Source: Rheinheimera baltica DSM 14885 (GTDB lineage: Bacteria; Pseudomonadota; Gammaproteobacteria; Enterobacterales; Alteromonadaceae). Taken from it: a stretch of DNA of 60,425 nucleotides. Below the pieces are notes generated by a model that was not told the origin of the DNA, ran no database searches, and worked only from the letters and a program-made list of their open reading frames with translations. The DNA lies in assembly GCF_000425345.1 (NCBI RefSeq), contig NZ_AUDG01000022.1, positions 1-60,425 of the forward strand. Reading direction: 5' to 3'. How positions within the stretch are numbered: position 1 is the first letter of the stretch; each line of letters opens with the position of its first letter. The translations under genes were made by a program, and so were the position numbers. Shown in pieces: positions 40,421 through 48,801 of this stretch.

Positions 40421-41617
40421 GTGGAAATTAAAGTACCCGTACTTCCAGAATCTGTTGCAGACGCAACCATCGCCACCTGGCACGTTAAAACTGGCGAAGC
40501 CGTAACACGCGACCAGGTATTAGTTGATATTGAAACCGACAAAGTGGTACTAGAAGTTTTCGCGCAGGCCGATGGCGTTATGGGTGAAATCATTCATGAC
40601 TCAGGTGCAACGGTAACGGCAGAAGAAGTTATCGGTAAAATGGAAGCCGGTGGCGCGCCTGCGGCGAAAAAAGATGACGCACCGGCAAAACAAGATGATA
40701 CAAAAACGGATGCAGCGCCTGCTAGCTCAGATGACAGTAATGATGACGCATTAAGCCCGTCAGTCCGCCGCATGATTGCTGAAAAAGGCTTAGATGCCAG
40801 CAAAATTAAAGGCACTGGCAAAAATGGCCGTGTTACTAAAGAAGATGTAGAGAAGTTTGTTTCTGCTGCACCCGCTAAAGCTGCTGCTCCGGCTGCCGCG
40901 CCTGCTGTTGCTGGTGATCGTAGCCAGAAGCGTGTACCAATGACACGTCTGCGTAAAACTATTGCAAACCGTCTGTTGGAAGCGAAAAACTCTACCGCCA
41001 TGTTAACCACGTTTAACGAAGTTAACATGAAGCCTATTATGGACCTGCGTAAGCAGTATCAAGACGTATTTGAAAAACGTCACGGTATCCGTTTAGGTTT
41101 TATGTCTTTCTACGTTAAAGCGGTAACAGAAGCATTAAAGCGTTTCCCTGAAGTTAACGCCGCCATTGATGGTGATGATATTGTTTACCACAACTATTTC
41201 GATGTTAGCATTGCAGTATCAACACCACGTGGTTTGGTAACACCTGTGCTACGTGATTGCGATAAAATGAACCTGGCAGAAATTGAAAAAGCCATTAAAG
41301 AGCTGGCGTTAAAAGGCCGTGATGGCAAATTAGCCATGGACGACTTAACGGGCGGTAACTTTACTATCACTAACGGTGGTGTATTTGGCTCATTAATGTC
41401 AACGCCTATTATCAACCCACCACAGTCTGCCATTTTAGGTATGCACAAAATTCAGGACCGTGTGATGGTTGTTGATGGCAAAATGGAAATTTTGCCAATG
41501 ATGTACCTGGCACTGTCTTATGATCACCGTATTATCGATGGTAAAGAGTCGGTTGGTTTCCTGGTAACCATTAAAGAGTTACTGGAAGATCCAACACGTA
41601 TTCTGCTGGATATCTAA
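40421..41617 (+). CDS. sucB: Dihydrolipoyl succinyltransferase E2 component SucB
   Basis: The core of the 2-oxoglutarate dehydrogenase complex. 398 residues from a GTG with AGGTGA upstream. The lipoyl domain (1-76) has the lipoylated Lys41 in ETDKVVLEV. An Ala/Pro-rich linker is followed by the E1/E3-binding domain ([20 protein letters not shown]), a second linker and the catalytic domain with His369 and Asp373 in [10 protein letters not shown] single lipoyl domain is normal for SucB. No lpd (E3) gene is in the window, so E3 must be encoded elsewhere. Confidence 0.96.
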   Translation: MEIKVPVLPESVADATIATWHVKTGEAVTRDQVLVDIETDKVVLEVFAQADGVMGEIIHDSGATVTAEEVIGKMEAGGAPAAKKDDAPAKQDDTKTDAAPASSDDSNDDALSPSVRRMIAEKGLDASKIKGTGKNGRVTKEDVEKFVSAAPAKAAAPAAAPAVAGDRSQKRVPMTRLRKTIANRLLEAKNSTAMLTTFNEVNMKPIMDLRKQYQDVFEKRHGIRLGFMSFYVKAVTEALKRFPEVNAAIDGDDIVYHNYFDVSIAVSTPRGLVTPVLRDCDKMNLAEIEKAIKELALKGRDGKLAMDDLTGGNFTITNGGVFGSLMSTPIINPPQSAILGMHKIQDRVMVVDGKMEILPMMYLALSYDHRIIDGKESVGFLVTIKELLEDPTRILLDI

Positions 41618-41636
41618 TTATTCAGAAAAAGTAAGT

Positions 41637-41670
41637 GAAAATGCTGTTGTTTTGCTACAACGGCATTTTT
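41637..41670 (+). terminator. Terminator between sucB and sucC
   Basis: AAAATGC-TGTTGT-TTTGCT-ACAACG-GCATTTTTT forms a stem with one mismatch and ends in a T run. It separates sucAB from sucCD. Confidence 0.75.
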
Positions 41671-41688
41671 TATTGAACCGATTGGCAC

Positions 41689-41694
41689 TATAAT
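41689..41694 (+). promoter_or_regulatory. -10-like element of a sucCD promoter
   Basis: A perfect TATAAT, followed by a G/C-rich stretch, lies 68 bp upstream of the sucC start and just after the sucB terminator. The -35 region overlaps the terminator T run and is poor. Confidence 0.45.
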
Positions 41695-41712
41695 ATGCGC
41701 CGATCTATCTCA

Positions 41713-41733
41713 GGCTGACCATAGTGGCCAGCC
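41713..41733 (+). promoter_or_regulatory. Stem-loop in the sucC 5' leader
   Basis: GGCTGACCA and TGGCCAGCC pair as a 9-position stem with one A-C mismatch and a TAG loop, between the -10-like element and the sucC start. A role in RNA-level control is possible but only inferred. Confidence 0.45.
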
Positions 41734-41761
41734 TCCATATTCAAATGAACGGAAAATAGCC

Positions 41762-42928
41762 ATGAATTTGCACGAGTATCAGGGTAAACAACTGTTTGCC
41801 CAATATGGTTTGCCTGTATCTAAAGGCATCGCCGCAGCTACAGTAGAAGAAGCGGTAGCAGCTGCAGATATAATCGGCGGCGATATGTTTGTTGTTAAGG
41901 CTCAGGTTCACGCTGGTGGTCGCGGTAAAGCGGGCGGTGTGAAACTGGTTAAGACAAAAGAAGACATCAAAGCTTTCGCAGAAAAATGGCTTGGTAAAAA
42001 CCTGGTTACGTATCAGACAGACGAAAAAGGTCAGCCTGTAAGCCGTATTTTGGTTGAAACCTGTACTGATATCGCTAAAGAACTGTACTTAGGTGCAGTA
42101 GTAGACCGCTCGTCACGTCGTATCGTGTTTATGGCTTCTACTGAAGGTGGCGTGGAAATTGAAACTGTTGCCCACGAAACACCAGAAAAAATTCTGAAAG
42201 CGGCTGTTGATCCATTGGTTGGCGCTCAGCCATACCAGGGTCGCGAGTTAGCATTCAAACTGGGTCTTGAAGGCAAGCAAGTTAACCAATTCGTGAAAAT
42301 TTTCATGGGTTTGGCCAAACTGTTCCAGGAAAAAGACTTAGCCTTGTTAGAAGTAAACCCGTTGGTTATTACACCAGCTGGTGACTTACACTGTTTAGAT
42401 GCCAAACTGGTTATCGATGGTAATGCGCTTTACCGTCACCCAGAGTTAAAAGCCATGCAGGATCCATCACAAGAAGATCCACGCGAAGCACACGCTGCAT
42501 CGTGGGAGCTGAACTATGTTGCCTTAGGTGGCGATATTGGTTGTATGGTTAACGGTGCAGGCCTGGCAATGGGCACTATGGACATCGTTAAACTGCACGG
42601 TGGCCAACCAGCTAACTTCTTAGACGTTGGCGGCGGCGCGACTAAAGAGCGCGTTGTTGAAGCGTTTAAAATTATCCTGTCTGATACTGCGGTTAAAGCC
42701 GTTTTCATCAACATTTTCGGCGGTATCGTGCGTTGCGATATGATTGCTGAAGGTGTAATCGGTGCGGTTAAAGAAGTTGGTGTTAAAGTTCCTGTTGTTG
42801 TTCGCTTACAAGGTAACAATGCTGAACTGGGCGCTAAAGTACTGCAAGAAAGCGGCCTGAACATTATCGCTGATACAGACCTGACTGGCGCTGCCAAGCA
42901 AGTTGTTGCAGCAGCGGCTAAGGCATAA
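41762..42928 (+). CDS. sucC: Succinyl-CoA synthetase beta subunit SucC
   Basis: The ADP-forming subunit with the ATP-grasp and succinate sites. 388 residues, the standard length. It starts [34 protein letters not shown] binds nucleotide; [18 protein letters not shown] and [12 protein letters not shown] are succinate/phosphate-site blocks; [12 protein letters not shown] is the family signature. It is co-transcribed with sucD 10 nt downstream. Confidence 0.97.
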   Translation: MNLHEYQGKQLFAQYGLPVSKGIAAATVEEAVAAADIIGGDMFVVKAQVHAGGRGKAGGVKLVKTKEDIKAFAEKWLGKNLVTYQTDEKGQPVSRILVETCTDIAKELYLGAVVDRSSRRIVFMASTEGGVEIETVAHETPEKILKAAVDPLVGAQPYQGRELAFKLGLEGKQVNQFVKIFMGLAKLFQEKDLALLEVNPLVITPAGDLHCLDAKLVIDGNALYRHPELKAMQDPSQEDPREAHAASWELNYVALGGDIGCMVNGAGLAMGTMDIVKLHGGQPANFLDVGGGATKERVVEAFKIILSDTAVKAVFINIFGGIVRCDMIAEGVIGAVKEVGVKVPVVVRLQGNNAELGAKVLQESGLNIIADTDLTGAAKQVVAAAAKA

Positions 42929-42938
42929 GGGGTAAGCA

Positions 42939-43811
42939 ATGAGCGTTTTAATTAATAAAGATACCAAAGTAATTTGTCAGGGTTTCACTGGTGCACAGGG
43001 TACGTTCCACTCTGAGCAAGCCATTGCTTACGGTACTAAGATGGTTGGTGGTGTTACACCAGGTAAAGGCGGTCAAACGCATTTAGGTTTACCTGTTTTT
43101 AATACCGTTAATGAAGCGGTAGCAGCAACGGGTGCAACCGCATCTGTGATCTACGTTCCAGCTGCGTTCTGTAAAGACTCTATTCTTGAAGCGGCAAACG
43201 GCGGCATTAAGTTAATCGTCTGTATCACTGAAGGTATCCCAACATTAGATATGTTGGATGCTAAAGTGAAATGTGACGAGTTAGGTGTAGTGTTAATTGG
43301 TCCTAACTGCCCAGGCGTTATCACACCGGGCGAATGTAAAATTGGTATTATGCCAGGCCACATTCACCAGCCAGGTAAAGTAGGTATTGTGTCGCGTTCA
43401 GGCACGCTGACTTACGAAGCGGTTAAGCAAACAACCGATTACGGTTTTGGCCAGTCTACTTGTGTTGGTATCGGCGGCGACCCAATTCCAGGTTCTAACT
43501 TCATCGATATCCTGAAATTATTCCAGGAAGATCCACAAACTGAAGCGATCGTAATGATCGGTGAAATTGGTGGTTCAGCTGAAGAAGAAGCGGCTGCTTA
43601 TATCAAGCAACACGTGACTAAGCCTGTCGTATCTTACATTGCCGGTGTAACTGCACCAGCAGGTAAGCGTATGGGCCATGCCGGCGCTATCATCTCTGGT
43701 GGTAAAGGTACTGCTGATGAGAAGTTCGCTGCATTGGAAGATGCTGGCGTAAAAACCGTTAAGAGCTTAGCGGACATCGGTAAAGCACTGAAAGAAATCA
43801 CTGGCTGGTAA
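42939..43811 (+). CDS. sucD: Succinyl-CoA synthetase alpha subunit SucD
   Basis: The CoA-binding, phosphohistidine-carrying subunit. 290 residues. [19 protein letters not shown] and GGVTPGKGG bind Co[21 protein letters not shown] is a signature; the phosphorylated His is His247 in [17 protein letters not shown] sequence (here [13 protein letters not shown]). A strong terminator follows. Confidence 0.97.
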   Translation: MSVLINKDTKVICQGFTGAQGTFHSEQAIAYGTKMVGGVTPGKGGQTHLGLPVFNTVNEAVAATGATASVIYVPAAFCKDSILEAANGGIKLIVCITEGIPTLDMLDAKVKCDELGVVLIGPNCPGVITPGECKIGIMPGHIHQPGKVGIVSRSGTLTYEAVKQTTDYGFGQSTCVGIGGDPIPGSNFIDILKLFQEDPQTEAIVMIGEIGGSAEEEAAAYIKQHVTKPVVSYIAGVTAPAGKRMGHAGAIISGGKGTADEKFAALEDAGVKTVKSLADIGKALKEITGW

Positions 43812-43830
43812 CAGCTAAGTTTAGCAGTGT

Positions 43831-43858
43831 AAAAACCCGTCTTTATGGCGGGTTTTTT
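43831..43858 (+). terminator. Terminator after sucCD
   Basis: AAAAACCCG and CGGGTTTTTT enclose a short loop and end in a T run, just past the sucD stop. This closes the TCA supercluster. Confidence 0.85.
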
Positions 43859-43970
43859 ATTGCCACCATTTTTTGTTGATGTTCTTGTTACCAATCTTGC
43901 AGCCATTCTTTAGCCATGGTTGATAAATATCTGCTGTAGCCTTTTATACTGCGTTGAAGTGCGGTGTAAT

Positions 43971-45053
43971 ATGTGTAACTTAACTGATGACGATATCTCA
44001 ATGAACGTTGGCGTTTTCCCCGGCAAGTTTTTACCACCACACCGTGGTCACATTACCGCCATACTGCGCGCGCATGCGCTGTGTGAAAAACTGTATGTGG
44101 TCGTTAGTGAGCGGTGTATTGAAGATGGCGAACTTTGTAACAGAGCGGGCCTTAATTATATAAGTGGTGTGTTACGTCAGCGTTGGTTGTCGCAAGAATT
44201 GCAGGGGCTTGAAATAGTCGTGTTATTGCAAAACGAAGACGCCATGGCACCTTTTCCACAAGGTTGGGGCGACTATGCCACATTGTTGACGCAAACAGTG
44301 CCAGAACCTTTTGGCGTTATTTTTGGCGGTGAGGAAAGTTATCGCGACGGCCACAAGCAACATTTTCCTGATGTCGACTACCGTGTACTGGATCCAGAAC
44401 GCACGCAGTGGCCAATTAGCGGTACTGAAATTCGTGAGCAACCTTACCGGCATTGGGATTACATTGCCGGTGCGGCCAGGCCTTTTTTTGCCCGTAAAGT
44501 GTTAATTACCGGTCCTGAGTCATGCGGTAAAACCACCTTAACCCGCAAATTAGCGAAAGTGTATTGTAGCTCCTGGTCAGAAGAACTCGGCCGGGATTAT
44601 CAACACGATGTGGTTGGCGGCAATGGCAATTTATTTGATCTGGAAGATTTTAACCGTATTACCCATTTGCAATATGAACAGGACTTAAAGGCGCTACGCA
44701 CGGCTAACAAAGTGTGCTTTTTTGACACGGATGCGGTGGTAACCGCTTTTTTTAGTCAGGTGTTTTTGGGCTCGGTAGCCAACAGAGTGGAAAGCTTTAT
44801 TGAGCCGTCAAAGTACGATTTAGTTATAGCACTAAAACCAACAGTACCTTGGGTTGCCGATGGCATGCGTGAACTTGGCGAGCAAGGGGTGCGTGATGTT
44901 AGTTTTGAACAACTGCTTAAGCTGTATAGACAGTATGGTTTTAATACTGACGCCTTTGTTGTTATTGCTGAGACAGATTATTACAGCCGGCTTGAACATT
45001 GCATCGCGGCAGTCGACCATCTGCTATATGGCAAGGTAAAAACCATTTTATAG
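43971..45053 (+). CDS. NadR-like NMN adenylyltransferase / ribosylnicotinamide kinase without HTH domain
   Basis: A bifunctional NAD-salvage enzyme: nicotinamide riboside to NMN, then NMN to NAD. The N-terminal domain has VGVFPGKFLPPHRGHI (nucleotidyltransferase H..GH motif) and ISGTEIRE. The C-terminal kinase has Walker A GPESCGKTT and a downstream DTDAVV block. Enterobacterial NadR has an extra N-terminal helix-turn-helix repressor domain, which is absent here. Two starts are possible, ATG 43971 and ATG 44001; neither has a strong ribosome-binding site, so the start is uncertain. No PnuC transporter is adjacent. Confidence 0.82.
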   Translation: MCNLTDDDISMNVGVFPGKFLPPHRGHITAILRAHALCEKLYVVVSERCIEDGELCNRAGLNYISGVLRQRWLSQELQGLEIVVLLQNEDAMAPFPQGWGDYATLLTQTVPEPFGVIFGGEESYRDGHKQHFPDVDYRVLDPERTQWPISGTEIREQPYRHWDYIAGAARPFFARKVLITGPESCGKTTLTRKLAKVYCSSWSEELGRDYQHDVVGGNGNLFDLEDFNRITHLQYEQDLKALRTANKVCFFDTDAVVTAFFSQVFLGSVANRVESFIEPSKYDLVIALKPTVPWVADGMRELGEQGVRDVSFEQLLKLYRQYGFNTDAFVVIAETDYYSRLEHCIAAVDHLLYGKVKTIL

Positions 45054-45077
45054 TAAAAGTTATGTTTTTTATTTGTC

Positions 45078-45094
45078 CTTAAGATTAATTTAAG
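45078..45094 (+). promoter_or_regulatory. Candidate PmrA/QseB-type response-regulator box
   Basis: CTTAAG (45078-45083), 5 nt, then TTTAAG (45089-45094): two half-sites in direct repeat, one helical turn apart, fitting the YTTAAK-N5-YTTAAK pattern of PmrA/QseB-type regulators. It sits ahead of a ten-gene block that encodes such a regulator. Confidence 0.55.
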
Positions 45095-45113
45095 TTTGCT
45101 ATTGCACACTGGT

Positions 45114-45119
45114 TATAAC
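45114..45119 (+). promoter_or_regulatory. -10-like element upstream of the 45139 gene block
   Basis: TATAAC starts 19 bp after the regulator box and 25 bp before the first ATG. No good -35 is present; the box occupies that area, as in activator-dependent promoters. Confidence 0.45.
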
Positions 45120-45138
45120 GGTAACACAGGAGTCCGTT

Positions 45139-45879
45139 ATGACCAGTCAGATGCGAAGTGCCCAAACGTTTAACCGTACCGGAATCGTCGATTTTAGTAC
45201 GACACAACTTACCCTTGATGCAGCCAATGTTAACGCCTCTAGTCAGGCAGTGCATGGTGTGTTGCATCTGATTGAGCCTCAACATACTCAGCGCGCACCA
45301 TTGCAACGCTTTATCGCCGACGGCTTTGCCACGCATTATCAAGCCCACGTTACGCAGTTTATGCCGCATTTACTGGGCGTAGCGTTGGCAGACATTTGGC
45401 AAGCTGCGCTAGGTATTCGCTTTGCCAGTGCCACGTTATTCACTGAGCAATATTTATCTGCTCCAGCTGAGCAGATTTTACAACAGCATAATATTGCCTG
45501 CCTTCGCTCAGGCATTGCAGAAATAGGCCATTTATACGCGCAAAACCGCCAGGCATTAATGCAATTGTTTGTGTTAATGGTGCAAGCGCTTTATCAACTG
45601 AATATTCAGCAGTTGTTATTTGCCGCCACGGCAGATCTTAAACGCTTATTAACCCGCCATGGTATTGCATTGACTGAAGTGGCTGATGCGACCGCTGATT
45701 GTCTTGGCGATAAAGCAGCAGAGTGGGGCAGTTATTACCAATCTAAACCAAAGGTATGCATACTATCTGTCGCTCAGGCCGCAGGCCGTATTCAAGCTGA
45801 TCCTCGTTTGCAACAACTCATTTTCCGTCACTGGCCGCAACTGCATACCCTGGTTGACACGTTAAAGGAGGCTCAATAA
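45139..45879 (+). CDS. 'Thermostable hemolysin' family protein (T_hemolysin, PF12261-like)
   Basis: A 246-residue protein matching the family named after Vibrio delta-VPH: LQRFIADGFATHYQAHVTQF, PHLLGVALADIWQAALGIRF, FTEQYLSAPAEQILQQHNI, AEIGHLYA and the conserved LGDKAAEWGSYY. It has no signal peptide and no membrane segment, so a secreted toxin role is doubtful. It is the first of a packed set with an AMP ligase, a diiron oxidase and an SDR, where a cytoplasmic enzymatic step, perhaps an acyl or aminoacyl transfer, is more plausible. That is inference. AGGAG lies before the ATG. Confidence 0.8.
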   Translation: MTSQMRSAQTFNRTGIVDFSTTQLTLDAANVNASSQAVHGVLHLIEPQHTQRAPLQRFIADGFATHYQAHVTQFMPHLLGVALADIWQAALGIRFASATLFTEQYLSAPAEQILQQHNIACLRSGIAEIGHLYAQNRQALMQLFVLMVQALYQLNIQQLLFAATADLKRLLTRHGIALTEVADATADCLGDKAAEWGSYYQSKPKVCILSVAQAAGRIQADPRLQQLIFRHWPQLHTLVDTLKEAQ

Positions 45880-47345
45880 TGCAATTTACCCTCGCAGATT
45901 CAGCGCGTCTTATCGACGCTAGTAATAATTTTACGTTAGACAGTGCTGCCATCCAACGTCGGGTGAAGCAATGGCAGACGTTACTGTTGGGTTATGAAGG
46001 CTGCCGCGTAGTGTTAACAGCTGATAGCGGCATTAACTGGATACTAGTGGATTTAGCCTGTTTAACCGCCGGTATTTTATTAACGCCGTTACCCACCTAT
46101 TTAAGTGAAGCGCAGCGCAGCGCGGTGCTCACCAAATTGCAGCCAAATTTGTGGTTAAGCGATGTTGAAATTACCGATGTCGCTTGTACCTTACTGGAAG
46201 AGTTCGACGGTTTGTTGTTATATCGCCGTGAGGTCAATAGCAATGTTATGGTTGCTGCTGGTACCCAGAAAATCACCTTTACGTCAGGCTCAACTGGCGA
46301 CCCTAAAGGCGTGTGTTTATCCGCCCGCAGTCAACTTGATGTCGCTTTAGCATTAAAAGCACGGGTTGAGCATATCAGCGAGAGTAGTGCCCGCCATCTA
46401 TGTTTATTGCCACTGCCCACCTTATTAGAAAACATTGCCGGGGTTTATGCGCCTTTATTGGCTGGCGGCGATGTCATCGTAGCACCTGATGCACTCAGAG
46501 GCTTCAGTGGTAGCCGGTTAACCGCGCCACAGCGCTTATTGCAACTGATTAGTGCGAAGCAACCGAAAAGCCTGATCTTAGTGCCCGAACTGTTAAAAAT
46601 GCTGATCCAGGCTGCTTCGCAAGGCTGGACGGTACCCACTAGTTTGGAGTTTATTGCTGTGGGTGGTGCCTATGTGTCACCGGCGTTAATGAAAAAAGCC
46701 GCATCACTTGGGCTGCCGGTTTATCAAGGTTATGGCCTGAGTGAATGCGGCTCCGTGGTAGCGTTGTCAGACACACCGCCTAAATACGCGACCGAAAGCG
46801 TTGGGCAGCCACTGGCATGTCGGGATGTGCAAATTATTAATGGTGAGCTTGTAGTGAATACGCCGTTTCTTGGTTATCTGGGCGAGGCTCATTCAGCTAC
46901 TCAGCAGGTTTACACTGGGGATCTTGCCGAGTGGACTGCGCATGGTGCGCTGCGCATTTTAGGCAGACGTAAAAATATGCTGATTAACAGTTTTGGCCGG
47001 AATATTTCACCTGAATGGGTAGAAACGGCGCTAACCGATAGCGGCGTAGTACAACAGGCGATGTTACTCGGAGATGCGCAGCCCTATTGCGGCGCACTAT
47101 TATTTGCGCCAGCTGAGGTTAGCGATATCAAACTAGATGAGGTTGTGGCAAAAGTAAATTTGCAACTGCCTGATTATGCAAGAGTTGTAAGTTACCATCG
47201 CTTGGCGGCACCTTTTAGTGTGCAACACAGCACCCTTACCGACAATGGCCGACTGCGACGCAGCCGTATAGAACAATGTTATGCACCACAAATTTCAGCA
47301 CTGTTTACAGGAGACAAGTATGAACTTTTATCAATCCCTGCTTGA
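45879..47345 (+). CDS. AMP-forming acyl/aryl ligase (ANL superfamily)
   Basis: A 488-residue adenylating enzyme that probably activates a carboxylic acid as acyl-AMP. Core motifs are intact: the phosphate loop ITFTSGSTGDPKGV (A3), YQGYGLSECGSVVAL (A5), TGDLAEW (A7) and LGRRKNMLINSFGRNISPEWVE (A8). In the C-terminal A10 motif the expected catalytic Lys is Arg458 (DNGRLRRSRIE). No carrier protein is nearby, so the acceptor may be CoA or an amine. The start overlaps the upstream stop by 1 nt; it overlaps the next gene by 26 nt. Confidence 0.85.
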   Translation: MQFTLADSARLIDASNNFTLDSAAIQRRVKQWQTLLLGYEGCRVVLTADSGINWILVDLACLTAGILLTPLPTYLSEAQRSAVLTKLQPNLWLSDVEITDVACTLLEEFDGLLLYRREVNSNVMVAAGTQKITFTSGSTGDPKGVCLSARSQLDVALALKARVEHISESSARHLCLLPLPTLLENIAGVYAPLLAGGDVIVAPDALRGFSGSRLTAPQRLLQLISAKQPKSLILVPELLKMLIQAASQGWTVPTSLEFIAVGGAYVSPALMKKAASLGLPVYQGYGLSECGSVVALSDTPPKYATESVGQPLACRDVQIINGELVVNTPFLGYLGEAHSATQQVYTGDLAEWTAHGALRILGRRKNMLINSFGRNISPEWVETALTDSGVVQQAMLLGDAQPYCGALLFAPAEVSDIKLDEVVAKVNLQLPDYARVVSYHRLAAPFSVQHSTLTDNGRLRRSRIEQCYAPQISALFTGDKYELLSIPA

Positions 47346-48000
47346 AGCAACCAGCGAAGAACGTCAGTACTTGTTAAGTGCACCTATGATTAAGCGATGT
47401 TTTGATGGCGATTTTACCTTGGATCATTATGTCGCGTTTTTGCTGCAGGCTTATCATCATGTTAAGCACACCGTACCCCTGCTGATGGCGGTGGGGGCCC
47501 AGTTGCCAGAAGAAAAAGAATGGTTGCGCGAAGCCGTAGCTGAATACATTGAAGAGGAATTAGGCCACCAGGAGTGGGTGCTTAATGATATCGCCGCCTG
47601 TGGTTTTGATAAACAACAGGCCCGGGCCAGTACCCCCGCATTTGCTACCGAAATGATGGTGTCTTATGCCTACGATGCTATAAGACGAACCAACCCTTTA
47701 GCCTTTTTTGGTATGGTGCTGGTGTTAGAAGGCACTTCTATCAATCTGGCCGAGCAGGCCGCGTCACACATTGCCGGCAAACTGGGTTTACCGCGTAAAG
47801 CCTTTTCTTATCTGAACTCTCACGGGGCGTTAGATCAAGAACACATTAAATTTTATGAAAACCTGATGAACAACATTACTGCGCAAGAAGATCAGGCCGT
47901 TATTGTGCATGCAGCCAAGCGTTTTTACCGTTTATACGGTGATGTGTTTCGTTCACTTGAAACGCCGCACGGCCTTAATAAACAGGAGCAAGCCGCATGA
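47320..48000 (+). CDS. Haem-oxygenase-like diiron oxidase (TenA/UndA-like)
   Basis: A 226-residue all-helical protein from the ATG at 47320 (AGGAGA upstream; a longer frame start is inside the ligase gene). It is of the 'TenA/iron-containing redox enzyme' type but carries a diiron ligand set: Glu80 and His83 (EEELGHQEW), Glu137 (LVLEGTSINLAE), then His168, Asp172 and His175 (HGALDQEH). The spacing of Glu80-x2-His83, Glu137 and the final helix is like UndA, which turns fatty acids into terminal alkenes. TenA's active-site Cys pattern is absent. Likely reaction: O2-dependent oxidation of the activated acid or a product of it. The SDR start overlaps its stop (ATGA). Confidence 0.78.
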   Translation: MNFYQSLLEATSEERQYLLSAPMIKRCFDGDFTLDHYVAFLLQAYHHVKHTVPLLMAVGAQLPEEKEWLREAVAEYIEEELGHQEWVLNDIAACGFDKQQARASTPAFATEMMVSYAYDAIRRTNPLAFFGMVLVLEGTSINLAEQAASHIAGKLGLPRKAFSYLNSHGALDQEHIKFYENLMNNITAQEDQAVIVHAAKRFYRLYGDVFRSLETPHGLNKQEQAA

Positions 48001-48800
48001 ATAAACTGGACGATAAACGCATACTGCTTACAGGCGCGACCGGGGGTATTGGCCAGGCTGTGTTACAACAGTTACTGGTTTGCGGTGCTAAGGTTATTAT
48101 CACCGGGCGCGATAGTCTTATGTTAAATAAATTAGCCGGATTAGCTCCGGAAAAAATTAACACCTTTGCTGGCGACTTAACCGATGACGCCACCCGCCGG
48201 GCATTGCTAGCTTATTGTCAGCAGTTAGGCGGCATAGATATGTTAATTAATAACGCCGGTATTAGCCAGTTTAGTGCCGCAAATGATCAGCAGCTGCAAA
48301 CCCTTGTTAATACCAATTTATTGTCTCCTATGCTGCTTACGCAGCTGTTTTTACCTATGCTGCGCCTAACCAAAGGTACTATTTTAAATGTGGGATCCAC
48401 GTTTGGCAGCATAGGTTATGCCGGTTTTACCGGCTACTGTGCTACTAAGTTTGGTTTGCGTGGCTACACCGAAGCGTTAAAACGCGAGCTGGCAGATACC
48501 GGTGTCAGGGTGCTTTATTTAGCGCCCAGAGCCACCCGCACCGCAATTAATTCGCCACAGGTAGATGCATTAAACCAGGCGTTAGGGCAGGGAGTAGACA
48601 CCGCCGATTTTGTGGCAAAAGCCTTAGTTGAACAGCTGCAAGGAGGTCGTCCACGTCGTTTTCTTGGTATGGCTGAGAATGTGTTTGTCAGAGTAAACGC
48701 GCTGTTTCCAGCGGTTGTCGATCATGCCCTCAGCGGTAAGTTAAAACAAATAAAACAGTTTTTTATAGGCACTGGCGTAAAAAACAGTGCGGAGGTGTAA
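47997..48800 (+). CDS. Short-chain dehydrogenase/reductase
   Basis: A classical SDR of 267 residues. It has the cofactor motif TGATGGIGQAV, DLTDDA for the adenine ring, NNAGIS, the catalytic Ser in LNVGSTFGS, and Tyr and Lys in YCATKFGLRGY. The loop after the active site is APRATRT instead of the usual PG. The Arg after the second beta strand (TGRD) suggests NADPH. Translationally coupled to the diiron oxidase gene; presumably reduces a keto intermediate. Confidence 0.88.
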   Translation: MNKLDDKRILLTGATGGIGQAVLQQLLVCGAKVIITGRDSLMLNKLAGLAPEKINTFAGDLTDDATRRALLAYCQQLGGIDMLINNAGISQFSAANDQQLQTLVNTNLLSPMLLTQLFLPMLRLTKGTILNVGSTFGSIGYAGFTGYCATKFGLRGYTEALKRELADTGVRVLYLAPRATRTAINSPQVDALNQALGQGVDTADFVAKALVEQLQGGRPRRFLGMAENVFVRVNALFPAVVDHALSGKLKQIKQFFIGTGVKNSAEV

Positions 48801-48801
48801 T

